Below, piece after piece: positions 52,877 through 60,148 of a DNA stretch of 60,148 bases (the stretch's first letter is position 1; each line of letters opens with the position of its first letter). Where the stretch lies: the NCBI GenBank assembly GCA_017883235.1, contig JADGNY010000022.1, forward strand, positions 1 to 60,148. The letters are read 5' to 3'. The notes under the pieces are model-generated. The model made no database searches. It was given only the letters and a program-made list of their open reading frames with translations, and had not been told where the DNA came from. The position numbers and the translations under genes were made by a program. The DNA is from Thermoanaerobaculia bacterium. Lineage in GTDB: Bacteria > Acidobacteriota > Thermoanaerobaculia > Gp7-AA8.

Positions 52877-52909
52877 TCGCAAGGGCTTTGCAGTCTACGG
52901 GAGACCCCT

Positions 52910-55900
52910 ATGCGTCGCTTCGCAGTTGCCGTCGCTGTCCTTGCCGTAACCATCGCCGCCTCGGCACAGTTCCGGGCGGAGAGAGCCGACGGCACCGAGA
53001 TCGCGATTCCGTCAAGCGCTGAAAAAACGAACGGTGTGATCGTCGAGTTCATTGCTCCTCCGGCCGCAATCGCGGCGATCAGCTCCGGTAAAACTGCCGT
53101 CGCCGACTACCAGGCCACGTTCACTCGCTTCCGCAACGACCTCGGCACGATCCTCAACGCCGGACGGAGCGGCAAGACGGCCATCGACGTTCCGATACGA
53201 CGCCAGTACTTCGTCGTCTTCAACGGTGTCGCGCTCGACGTCCCACCGGAAATTGCCGCGCAGATTCGCACGCTCCCCTACGTAAAACGAGTCGTTGCGG
53301 ACGGCGCGGTCCATGCTCTGGCCGACAGCAGCAACATCACGCTCATCCGAGCCGACAAGGTCTGGTCCACCCTCGGTACGCGAGGTAAGGGCGTGGTAGT
53401 GGCCATCATCGACACCGGCATCGACTACACGCATCCGGCTCTCGGCCAAGGCTTCGGGCCGGGCTTCCGGGTGATCGGAGGTTGGGATTTCGTGAACGAT
53501 GATGCCGATCCGTTCGATGACGAAGGCCACGGCACGCACGTCGCCGGCATCGTAGCGGGGCAGTCGGACGTGATCACCGGCGTGGCTCCCGAGGCGTCGC
53601 TCATCGCGTACAAAGTGCTCGACGCAACCGGAAGCGGCAGCGATTCCAACGTCATTGCCGCCATCGAGCGCGCTGCCGACCCGAATGGCGACGGCGACAC
53701 AAGCGATCACGTCGACGTCGCCAATCTGAGCCTCGGTGGCGGCGGCAATCCTGACGATCCCACCTCAGTCGCCGTCGACAACGCCACAACGGCTGGAGTC
53801 ACGTTCGCCATAGCCGCTGGGAACAACGGCGTCTTTCACGGCATCGCCAGTCCCGGTACGGCACGAAGCGCAATCACGGTCGGCGCGAGCGATCTCATCG
53901 ACCACATTGCCAGCTTCTCGTCTCGCGGGCCGAACATGAAGAACATCACCATCAAGCCGGACGTCGTAGCTCCCGGCTTTGCCATCTATTCGTCCTTCCC
54001 TGGCAACCGCTACGTGTCGCTGAGCGGGACGTCGATGGCCACACCGCACGTTGCCGGGGCGGCCGCCCTTCTCAAAGCACTGCATCACGACTGGACGCCC
54101 GCGCAGATCAAGCTGGCGCTAATGAACAACTCCTCCCTCCTGCAGGACGACATCATGGCCACCGGCGCGGGGCGCATCGATGCGTACGCCGCGGCCACCG
54201 GCAGTCTCGTCATCGATCCGCCGTCGCTGAGCCTCGGCCTGGCTCCGTTCGAGCAGAACAACTGGACAGCGGCGCGTACGCTGCATTTGACGAACAGCGC
54301 GGCCCGGTCGGTGACGTACAACGTCAAATCGAACGTTGCAACGGGCGAGAGCGTGACGATCTCACCTCCAAGCATCACCATTCCCGCCGGCGGCTCGGCG
54401 GACATGTCGCTGACGTTCGCGATCGACAACAGCCTCACGCGGGCCGGCACCAGCTCGTTTACGGGAGGCGGCCAGATCGTTTTCACGAACGCGGCCTCGG
54501 CATCCGACGTCCGCAACATCCAGTTCGCATTCACGAAGGCGGCACGGGCAACCGTGACGTTCGACCGAGCCTATCCCGCCGCCGCCTGGGTCAACAACGC
54601 GCACACAAGCGTCATCGCCGGCGCGTTTCTCGATGAGAACACCTCTGAGGTGCTGTTGCTCCCCGGAAGTTGGGACATGCTGATCTACACATCTGAAATC
54701 GACCAGACAACGGGCGAGGACACATCCGTCGATTTCATTGCCCGCGAAGCATTCCCGGTCACGAGCGACGAACTGATTTCGCTGACCGCGGCCGATATCC
54801 CGCACACCATCACCCTCGGCGGGCGGAAGGAGACCGGAGAAACGCTGGCCGGCTACGGCTACGCGAGCTCGGGCCGCATTCTCCTCGGCGATTTGCCAGG
54901 CGCGATCATCACGGCGCTGGGGCTCCCCTGGAGCAGCGTGCACACGATGCACTTCTCCGACGTCACCAACCAGAAGACCTTTCTCTTTTACGAAACGCTG
55001 CTCGACACCGTGTCGAATGGCTACTACGTGATTCAACATCCTCCGCTGGCCGGAGTTACGGCGGATGCGTCGCTGACAACCGGCGGGTCCGCGCTGCGCG
55101 GCGGCACGATGCAGATCAGCGTGCCGCCGGCATCGCTGGGCGACCGGCGCCTCAGTGCACTCGTGACGACAACCGGGGGAGCCTCGGGGTTGCCGGCCGC
55201 GGTCGGCGTCGTCGACGCGCTGGTCACCAACGCGCGGGTATTCGTTTCGCCGGACGTTCATCCGAGCTACAGCTACGGGCTGACGTTCAGCGCCATCACC
55301 GATACCGTTACGCAATACACGACGCCGATGCTTCGCGTCATCAACGACAAACTGATCAGCCTCTCCAGCGCCGGCCTGCTGCCATGGACGTACAGTGGTC
55401 CAACCTATCAATTCGGCCTCGGTCCGCGCTTTCCGACGTCCTTTTTCACGCCGGCCGGATCGCTGAGCACCATCAGGCTGCGGGCGACCGTGACAGTCGA
55501 GATGCTCGGTCCACTCGGCGAAGTACGAGTGCTCGATCGCGACAACACCGCTACGACTCTCTACGGAGCCACCGGCACGCAGATTCTGAGCGGCGGTTAC
55601 TCGACAGCGCTCGATGGCGCTACGCGGGGTCCTTACCGTATCGAGTCGACGAATCAGGGCGAGCTCTATCCTGGCATCAAGAAGACGACGACGCTCTCGA
55701 TGGCCATCGACTCATCGCACACCGACTATCTCCCGCCGACGCTGACAACGATGATGATGCTCGACGGAAGCGGCTCATTGGTCTCGCGCCTCGATCCACA
55801 CGGGAGCGGTTCGCTTCTCTTCTCGGCGGCTGACTTCGGAATCACCCCCACCGGCAACCGCATCTATCAAACGATCCGCGGCGACGCCACGCATGTCTCC

Positions 55901-56143
55901 TATCGCTACAGCGGCGAAGCGGCGTGGCGTCCTCTCACGGCAACACAAGTGACCGAAGATGTAGCGAGCGGTGGGGGGATTCTCTATCGCGTCGATCTCG
56001 CGAGCGTCACAAACGTCGAGCGCGGCTTCGTCGACCTCAAGATCGATCTGGCCGACGCTGTCGGAAACACGACGACTGTGACAATGGCCCCGGCGTTCTC
56101 CGTGGGACCGGAAGTCGTGCCGAGGCATCGGGCCTTGCGGTAG
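52910..56143 (+). CDS. Secreted subtilisin-like serine protease (S8) with large C-terminal region
   Basis: The 1077-residue protein has a signal peptide (RRFAVAVAVLAVTIAASAQF), an inhibitor I9-like propeptide at about 40-125, and the S8 peptidase domain at about 155-430 with D168 (VAIIDTGIDYTHP), H207 (EGHGTHVAGIVAG) and S375 (LSGTSMATPHVAGAA). The remaining 640 residues are beta-rich (SVTYNVKSNVATGESVTISP resembles a Fn3-like module). They end without an obvious anchor or sorting signal. It is probably exported and self-processed, degrading extracellular protein. The start has GGAG with a 7-base gap. It lies 33 bases after the esterase gene but need not be functionally linked. Confidence 0.95.
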   Translation: MRRFAVAVAVLAVTIAASAQFRAERADGTEIAIPSSAEKTNGVIVEFIAPPAAIAAISSGKTAVADYQATFTRFRNDLGTILNAGRSGKTAIDVPIRRQYFVVFNGVALDVPPEIAAQIRTLPYVKRVVADGAVHALADSSNITLIRADKVWSTLGTRGKGVVVAIIDTGIDYTHPALGQGFGPGFRVIGGWDFVNDDADPFDDEGHGTHVAGIVAGQSDVITGVAPEASLIAYKVLDATGSGSDSNVIAAIERAADPNGDGDTSDHVDVANLSLGGGGNPDDPTSVAVDNATTAGVTFAIAAGNNGVFHGIASPGTARSAITVGASDLIDHIASFSSRGPNMKNITIKPDVVAPGFAIYSSFPGNRYVSLSGTSMATPHVAGAAALLKALHHDWTPAQIKLALMNNSSLLQDDIMATGAGRIDAYAAATGSLVIDPPSLSLGLAPFEQNNWTAARTLHLTNSAARSVTYNVKSNVATGESVTISPPSITIPAGGSADMSLTFAIDNSLTRAGTSSFTGGGQIVFTNAASASDVRNIQFAFTKAARATVTFDRAYPAAAWVNNAHTSVIAGAFLDENTSEVLLLPGSWDMLIYTSEIDQTTGEDTSVDFIAREAFPVTSDELISLTAADIPHTITLGGRKETGETLAGYGYASSGRILLGDLPGAIITALGLPWSSVHTMHFSDVTNQKTFLFYETLLDTVSNGYYVIQHPPLAGVTADASLTTGGSALRGGTMQISVPPASLGDRRLSALVTTTGGASGLPAAVGVVDALVTNARVFVSPDVHPSYSYGLTFSAITDTVTQYTTPMLRVINDKLISLSSAGLLPWTYSGPTYQFGLGPRFPTSFFTPAGSLSTIRLRATVTVEMLGPLGEVRVLDRDNTATTLYGATGTQILSGGYSTALDGATRGPYRIESTNQGELYPGIKKTTTLSMAIDSSHTDYLPPTLTTMMMLDGSGSLVSRLDPHGSGSLLFSAADFGITPTGNRIYQTIRGDATHVSYRYSGEAAWRPLTATQVTEDVASGGGILYRVDLASVTNVERGFVDLKIDLADAVGNTTTVTMAPAFSVGPEVVPRHRALR

Positions 56144-56173
56144 GCAAGTCCAGATTACAATCGCCGCATCCCG

Positions 56174-56818
56174 ATGGACCGTCGTCCTCTCAAAACGCGT
56201 GAGCGCGGCTGGGCGAAAGCGCTGGCGTCGCTGCTTGTTCGCTGGCGGGTTCAGCCGAACGTCATCTCGATTTTCAGCATCGTCTTCGCCTTCGGTGCCG
56301 GCGCGGCCTTGATCGCCAGCAGGAACACCGAGGGGTTGAATCGCGTCCTGCTGTTGATCGCCGCTGCGGCAGGCATCCAATTGCGGCTTCTCTGCAACCT
56401 GATCGATGGGATGGTGGCCGTCGAGGGAAAGATGGGGTCGAAAACCGGCGACATTTTCAACGAATTGCCTGATCGCATTGCTGATCCGTTGATCATCGTT
56501 CCCGTCGGCTACGCCATCATCCGTTTCTACACGCTTGCGCCGGCGCTCGGCTGGTGCGCCGGGGTGCTGGCGGTGATGACGGCGTACGTGCGGGTTCTGG
56601 CCGGCTCCGTGCGTGCGAAGCAGGACTTCGTCGGCCCTATGGCGAAACAGCACCGGATGGCCACGCTCACCATCGCCATCATCGTCGATGCCGCCGCCGG
56701 TTACTTCCGTTTCCGCGACTATGCGCTGATGCTGGCGCTGATCGCCATCATCCTCGGCACGATCATCACCATGATCCGCCGCACGGGCCGCATCGCCGCG
56801 GAGCTGGAATCGCGGTGA
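56174..56818 (+). CDS. CDP-alcohol phosphatidyltransferase family protein, variant motif
   Basis: The 214-residue membrane protein contains a CDP-OH-P-like segment NLIDGMVAVEGKMGSKTGDI continuing to FNELPDRIAD. Against the canonical D-x2-D-G-x2-A-R-x8-11-G-x3-D-x3-D it has Asn for the first Asp, Val for Arg and Asn for the third Asp, while D-G and the fourth Asp remain. At least five hydrophobic segments are visible. This variant points to a divergent subfamily that may use another metal arrangement or substrate. It is joined by a 4-base overlap to an acyltransferase gene and then cdsA, so a lipid headgroup or acyl-lipid role is likely. Confidence 0.85.
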   Translation: MDRRPLKTRERGWAKALASLLVRWRVQPNVISIFSIVFAFGAGAALIASRNTEGLNRVLLLIAAAAGIQLRLLCNLIDGMVAVEGKMGSKTGDIFNELPDRIADPLIIVPVGYAIIRFYTLAPALGWCAGVLAVMTAYVRVLAGSVRAKQDFVGPMAKQHRMATLTIAIIVDAAAGYFRFRDYALMLALIAIILGTIITMIRRTGRIAAELESR

Positions 56819-57429
56819 GGAGATTCGTTGCCAAGGGCGTCGTCGGGATCGCGCGCGTTCTCGCCGGCGGCAATGTACGGCGGGTCGGCTTCACACCCGA
56901 CGAGCGGCAGCGCATCTACTTCGCCAACCACGCCAGTCACCTCGACTTCGTTCTTGTCTGGGCCGCGCTTCCGCCGAAGCTTCGCGCCATGACTCGCCCC
57001 GTGGCGGCAAAGGATTACTGGGACCGGCCCGGCATTCGCCGCTATCTCGGCGTGAAGGTTTTCAACGCGGTGCTCGTCGATCGTCAGCCCGCGCAGTCTT
57101 CCCCGCAAACGGCGATGGACATCCTTCTCGAAGGTCTCGGCGAACGTCACTCGCTGATCATTTTCCCCGAGGGAACGCGCGGCGATGGATCGACGATCGC
57201 CCCATTCAAGAGTGGACTGTACCGGCTCGGCAAAGCGCGTCCGGATGTCGAGCTGATTCCGGCCTACATCAACAACCTCAACCGCGTGTTGCCGAAGGGG
57301 GAGTTCGTGCCGGTGCCGATGCTCGCCTCCGTCAGTTTCGGCGAGCCGATGCACGTCGGTGAAGACGAGGAGAAGAACGCCTTTCTCGACCGGGCGCGCA
57401 ACGCCATCCTGGAGCTGCGGCAATGGTGA
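56815..57429 (+). CDS. PlsC-like lysophospholipid acyltransferase
   Basis: The 204-residue protein starts at GTG 56815, overlapping the preceding stop (GTGA). It has the two acyltransferase blocks: IYFANHASHLDFVLVWAALP (NHxxxxD) and LIIFPEGTRGDGSTIAPFKS (FPEGTRG), with block III text ELIPAYINNLNRVL. It should transfer an acyl chain to a lysolipid such as lysophosphatidate. It is short and lacks an N-terminal extension. Flanking CDP-alcohol transferase and CdsA-like genes overlap it on both sides, indicating a phospholipid operon. Confidence 0.93.
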   Translation: MRRFVAKGVVGIARVLAGGNVRRVGFTPDERQRIYFANHASHLDFVLVWAALPPKLRAMTRPVAAKDYWDRPGIRRYLGVKVFNAVLVDRQPAQSSPQTAMDILLEGLGERHSLIIFPEGTRGDGSTIAPFKSGLYRLGKARPDVELIPAYINNLNRVLPKGEFVPVPMLASVSFGEPMHVGEDEEKNAFLDRARNAILELRQW

Positions 57430-58361
57430 ACATGATCCGCGACCGTCAGACGCTGCTGCTCTTCGGCGGCGTGCTCGGACTCCTTCTCGTCGCCACAATC
57501 ATCGGGCAGATCATCAAGCTGCGGCGGCCCGGCGACGTCGTCGACAACCTCAACGCCCGCATCCGTGCCTGGTGGGTGATGTCGGCAGTCTTCGCCCTTT
57601 CACTTCTGACCGGCGGTCTTGGCTCGGTCATCCTTTTTGCGATGCTTTCGTTCTTCGCGCTGCGCGAATTCATCACCCTCACGCCGACGCGCCCCGCCGA
57701 CCACTCCGCGCTCTTCTGGGTCTTCTTCGTCATCACACCGCTGCAGTACTACCTCGTGGCCACGCAGTGGTACGGCTTCTTCAGCGTGCTCATACCGGTC
57801 TACGCGTTTCTTTTCATCCCGTCGCGCATCGCCATCTCCGGCGATCCGAACGCGTTTCTGGAGAGAAGCTCGAAGATCCAGTGGGGTCTCATGGTCTGCG
57901 TCTACTGCGTCAGCCACGTGCCGGCGCTGCTGATGCTGCAGATCCCCGGCTACGCTGGGAAAAACGCACGCCTGCTCTTCTTTCTCGTCGTGGTCGTGCA
58001 GTTGAGCGACGTGTTGCAGTACGTCTGGGGCAAGCTCCTCGGCCGCCACAAAATCTCGCCGGTGATCAGCCCGAGCAAGACGTGGGAGGGGTTCATCGGC
58101 GGAATCCTCTCCGCCACCCTGATCGGCACGTCGCTCTGGCGGGTGACGCCGTTCAGCATGTGGCAGACGATGGGAATGGCCTTCGTCATCACCGTCATGG
58201 GCTTCCTGGGCGGGCTGACGATGTCGGCCATCAAGCGCGACCGAGGGGTGAAGGACTGGGGATCATCGATCCAGGGACACGGCGGGGTACTCGACCGCAT
58301 CGACTCGATCTGCTTCGCCGGACCGATATTTTTTCACTTGACCCGTTACTTCTTCACTTAA
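57423..58361 (+). CDS. cdsA: Phosphatidate cytidylyltransferase, CdsA-like
   Basis: The 312-residue polytopic protein ends with the CdsA signature SAIKRDRGVKDWGSSIQGHG plus GVLDRIDS. The segment IQWGLMVCVYCVSHV and several other hydrophobic stretches make eight or so membrane helices. It makes CDP-diacylglycerol from phosphatidate and CTP. The long N-terminal part (about 130 residues) and the PSKTWEGFIGGIL motif are typical of a variant bacterial CdsA. It overlaps plsC by seven bases, so the lipid trio is co-translated. Confidence 0.93.
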   Translation: MVNMIRDRQTLLLFGGVLGLLLVATIIGQIIKLRRPGDVVDNLNARIRAWWVMSAVFALSLLTGGLGSVILFAMLSFFALREFITLTPTRPADHSALFWVFFVITPLQYYLVATQWYGFFSVLIPVYAFLFIPSRIAISGDPNAFLERSSKIQWGLMVCVYCVSHVPALLMLQIPGYAGKNARLLFFLVVVVQLSDVLQYVWGKLLGRHKISPVISPSKTWEGFIGGILSATLIGTSLWRVTPFSMWQTMGMAFVITVMGFLGGLTMSAIKRDRGVKDWGSSIQGHGGVLDRIDSICFAGPIFFHLTRYFFT

Positions 58362-58373
58362 AATGCGCCAGCC

Positions 58374-58637
58374 ATGACATACGTGATCGCTGAACCGTGT
58401 ATCGGTACAAAGGACACCGCCTGCGTCGATGTCTGCCCTGTTGACTGTATCCACCCCCGCAAGGACGAGGCCGGCTTCGCGGAGGACACGATGCTCTACA
58501 TCGACCCGGAAGTCTGCATCGACTGCGGCGCCTGCGAGCCGGCGTGCCCTGTGCAGGCCATCTTCCCGGAGGATCTGGTGCCGGAGCAGTGGAAGCACTT
58601 CACGCAGATCAACGCCGACTGGTACAAACGAACTTGA
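58374..58637 (+). CDS. fdxA: 7Fe-type ferredoxin
   Basis: The 87-residue protein has CIGTKDTACVDVCPVDCIHP and CIDCGACEPACPVQAIFPED, two Fe-S cluster sites of which the first has the wide spacing of the [3Fe-4S]/[4Fe-4S] 7Fe ferredoxins. TTAAAAT just upstream of the ATG at about 9 bases suggests a leaderless transcript. It is followed by a strong terminator. The electron partner is not indicated; the cdsA proximity is only positional. Confidence 0.94.
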   Translation: MTYVIAEPCIGTKDTACVDVCPVDCIHPRKDEAGFAEDTMLYIDPEVCIDCGACEPACPVQAIFPEDLVPEQWKHFTQINADWYKRT

Positions 58638-58720
58638 TGTTTTTTGTGAGCTGGGTCACAATTCTTCCAGCCCAACGGACCTAAACTGACCCACACAGCA
58701 ATTGGGCCGCAAGGCAACAA

Positions 58721-58747
58721 AGGGGCGTAGCGCCCCTTTTTTATTTT
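58721..58747 (+). terminator. Rho-independent terminator after the ferredoxin gene
   Basis: AGGGGCG-TAG-CGCCCCT forms a 7-bp stem with a TAG loop, followed directly by TTTTTATTTTC. It would end the + strand lipid/ferredoxin transcript. Confidence 0.9.
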
Positions 58748-58939
58748 CATCATCTTTGAAAACCGAACAGCCGGTCAATCGAGACCCTTCAGTTACGTGC
58801 CCACCTCGGACCCAACCACGGGAAGAGCGGGCGAATGGGCGTGCCTCCCGTGGACAATTGCTGAAGCTACCTCTCTCTCTCTGCAACGCGTGCCGGAGGG
58901 TCTCGATCGAACGGCTGTCCGGGCCATCCCCCGATTAGA

Positions 58940-59821
58940 ATGCCGCTCATGAAAATCGCATTCATCGGTCTCGGAGCCATGGGTTTCCCCATGGCGCGCC
59001 ACCTCGCCAAGCAACACGATCTCCTCGTCTGGAACCGCACCCGCGAAAAGGGGGAGCGCCACGCGCGGGAGCACGGCACCACGCTCGCCGACGACTTGGC
59101 GGACTGCGTCAACGCCGAGGTCATCATCACCATGCTGCCGACGAGCGTCGAAGTCGATGAGATCGTCGACAAGCTGCTTCCGTCCGTTCACCCGGGAACA
59201 CTCTGGATCGACGCCACCAGCGGTGACCCGAACGCCAGCCGCCAGACCGCCGCTCGTCTGGCGGAAAAGGGCGTTGCCTTCGTCGATGCACCAGTCACCG
59301 GAGCGACCGTCGGCGCGGAGAACGCCACGCTCACGATCATGATCGGAGGCGACGCCGGCGACTTCGAGCGGGCGCGCGACATCCTGCAGCTCTGCGGCAA
59401 GACCATCATTCACGTCGGCCCGGTCGGTTCCGGCCACGCCATCAAGGTGCTGACGAACACGATCATGGGCGCAACGGTCTGGATCACCTCGGAGTGTCTG
59501 CTGCTGGCCAAGCAGTACGGCATCGATCTGAAGACCGCGCTTGCCGTGACGAATGCCGGAAGCGGCCGCTCCAACGCCTCGGAGAACCTGCTCCCGATGC
59601 GCCTTCTCGAGCACAAGTGGCCGCTCGTCTTCAAGCTCGCCCATCACGACAAGGACATCCGCATCGCCGCCTCGATCGCCCACCAGCAACACGCGGCGAC
59701 GCCGATGCTCGCGCTGACCCAGCATCTCTTCTCCGCCTCCCTCAACCAGCTCGGCGAAGGCGCGGATTACATAGAGGTGGCGAAGATCGTGGCGAAGATG
59801 AACGGGACGAGTTGGGACTGA
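58940..59821 (+). CDS. 3-hydroxyisobutyrate dehydrogenase-family NAD(P)-dependent reductase
   Basis: The 293-residue protein (or 290 from the second ATG at 58949, preferred because TAGAAT lies just before it) has the Rossmann motif KIAFIGLGAMGFPMARHL, the substrate loop FVDAPVTGATVGAENATLTI and catalytic Lys region VGSGHAIKVLTNTI. Members oxidise beta-hydroxyacids such as 3-hydroxyisobutyrate or tartronate semialdehyde; the substrate is unclear here. Its C-terminal helical domain is complete. It lies upstream of a repeat array and is likely monocistronic. Confidence 0.92.
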   Translation: MPLMKIAFIGLGAMGFPMARHLAKQHDLLVWNRTREKGERHAREHGTTLADDLADCVNAEVIITMLPTSVEVDEIVDKLLPSVHPGTLWIDATSGDPNASRQTAARLAEKGVAFVDAPVTGATVGAENATLTIMIGGDAGDFERARDILQLCGKTIIHVGPVGSGHAIKVLTNTIMGATVWITSECLLLAKQYGIDLKTALAVTNAGSGRSNASENLLPMRLLEHKWPLVFKLAHHDKDIRIAASIAHQQHAATPMLALTQHLFSASLNQLGEGADYIEVAKIVAKMNGTSWD

Positions 59822-59885
59822 GACCGCGGAAGTCGAGGATCTGCCGTTTTCAAGGCTTGCGTCTCGAAAATAGCGACGGTCGACT

Positions 59886-60148
59886 CGGTGTCGATCCAAT
59901 TTGGAGCGGCATCGATTCGATTTGATGCGGTATCGATCCAATTCGATTCGGCATCGAATCAATCTGATGCGGTATCGAATCAATCTGATGCGGCATCGAT
60001 CCAACCTGATGCGGTATCGATCCAATCTGATGCGGTATCGATCCAATCTGATGCGACATCGAATCAATCTGATGCGGTATCGAATCAGTCTGATGCGGTA
60101 TCGAATGAATCTGATGCGGCATCGAATCAATCTGATGCGGCATCGAAT
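59886..60148. repeat. 21-bp tandem array C (truncated by window end), inverted copy of the array B family
   Basis: At least twelve 21-bp units, read on the + strand as GCGGTATCGATCCAATCTGAT-like text, are the reverse complement of array B units (ATTGGATCGATACCGC). Differences are mostly single positions (C for T, T for C). It runs to the window end. No gene is visible in it. Confidence 0.95.

Overview
The window is about 60 kb of GC-rich bacterial chromosome. Most genes have diderm-type housekeeping or stress functions: a DnaX, YbaB and RecR block, DnaB, RecA, GlmU, an MglA/MglB pair, TadA, YidD and the SRP RNA. The gene mix (fused siroheme decarboxylase, AmmeMemoRadiSam protein B, MglA GTPase, ECF sigma with TPR-CHAT protein, large subtilase) and the many intergenic inverted repeats would fit a deep-branching soil lineage such as Acidobacteriota. 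That is a low-confidence inference, because no rRNA or other strict marker is present.

Layout. 1-1435: a 21-bp tandem array, then a frameshifted remnant of a hybrid two-component protein. 1436-7723: a four-gene accessory operon on the + strand with visibly lower GC. It encodes a DpdA-like tRNA-guanine-transglycosylase (TGT) superfamily protein with an N-terminal DUF6884-like domain, a UvrD-type helicase, a RecB/Cas4-type nuclease with an Fe-S cysteine set, and an unrecognised 320-aa protein. This is the best candidate for an undescribed system: possible 7-deazaguanine DNA modification or sensing coupled to a helicase-nuclease. 7753-17674: lipocalin-like protein, TPR/double cNMP-binding protein, PAP2 phosphatase, YihY, MEMO, GlgA, fRMsr, two AT-richer small genes, YidD. 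17759-20869: slipin and NfeD protease genes separated by a second 21-bp array. 21060-27878: DnaB, an orphan uL30-like protein, another repeat array, a parvulin, siroheme decarboxylase, DUF309, isocitrate dehydrogenase and a sugar-kinase-like phosphotransferase. 28746-34144: an ECF sigma, anti-sigma, secreted CHAT protease operon that includes two paralogous proteins of an unrecognised family. 34788-35745: tRNA-Arg(ACG) next to its modifying enzyme gene tadA, whose 3' end overlaps tRNA-Ser(CGA), followed by tRNA-Ser(GGA). 37671-47345: ffs, dnaX, ybaB, recR, mglB/mglA, radical SAM, yvcK-glmU (overlapping), pseudouridine synthase, recA. 47500-52876: a ligase cluster (YbdK-type carboxylate-amine ligase, class I glutamine amidotransferase, two ATP-grasp-like proteins) with a divergent esterase, suggesting a small peptide or amide product. 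52910-59821: subtilase, a phospholipid trio (CDP-alcohol transferase, acyltransferase, CdsA), ferredoxin and a beta-hydroxyacid dehydrogenase. 59886-60148: a third 21-bp array, of the same family as the second but in inverted orientation.

Two genome-wide habits stand out. Many genes carry a -10-like hexamer 6 to 12 bases before the start codon and lack a Shine-Dalgarno sequence, which suggests frequent leaderless transcription. Intergenic space is filled with 21-bp-period arrays and long-stem inverted repeats.
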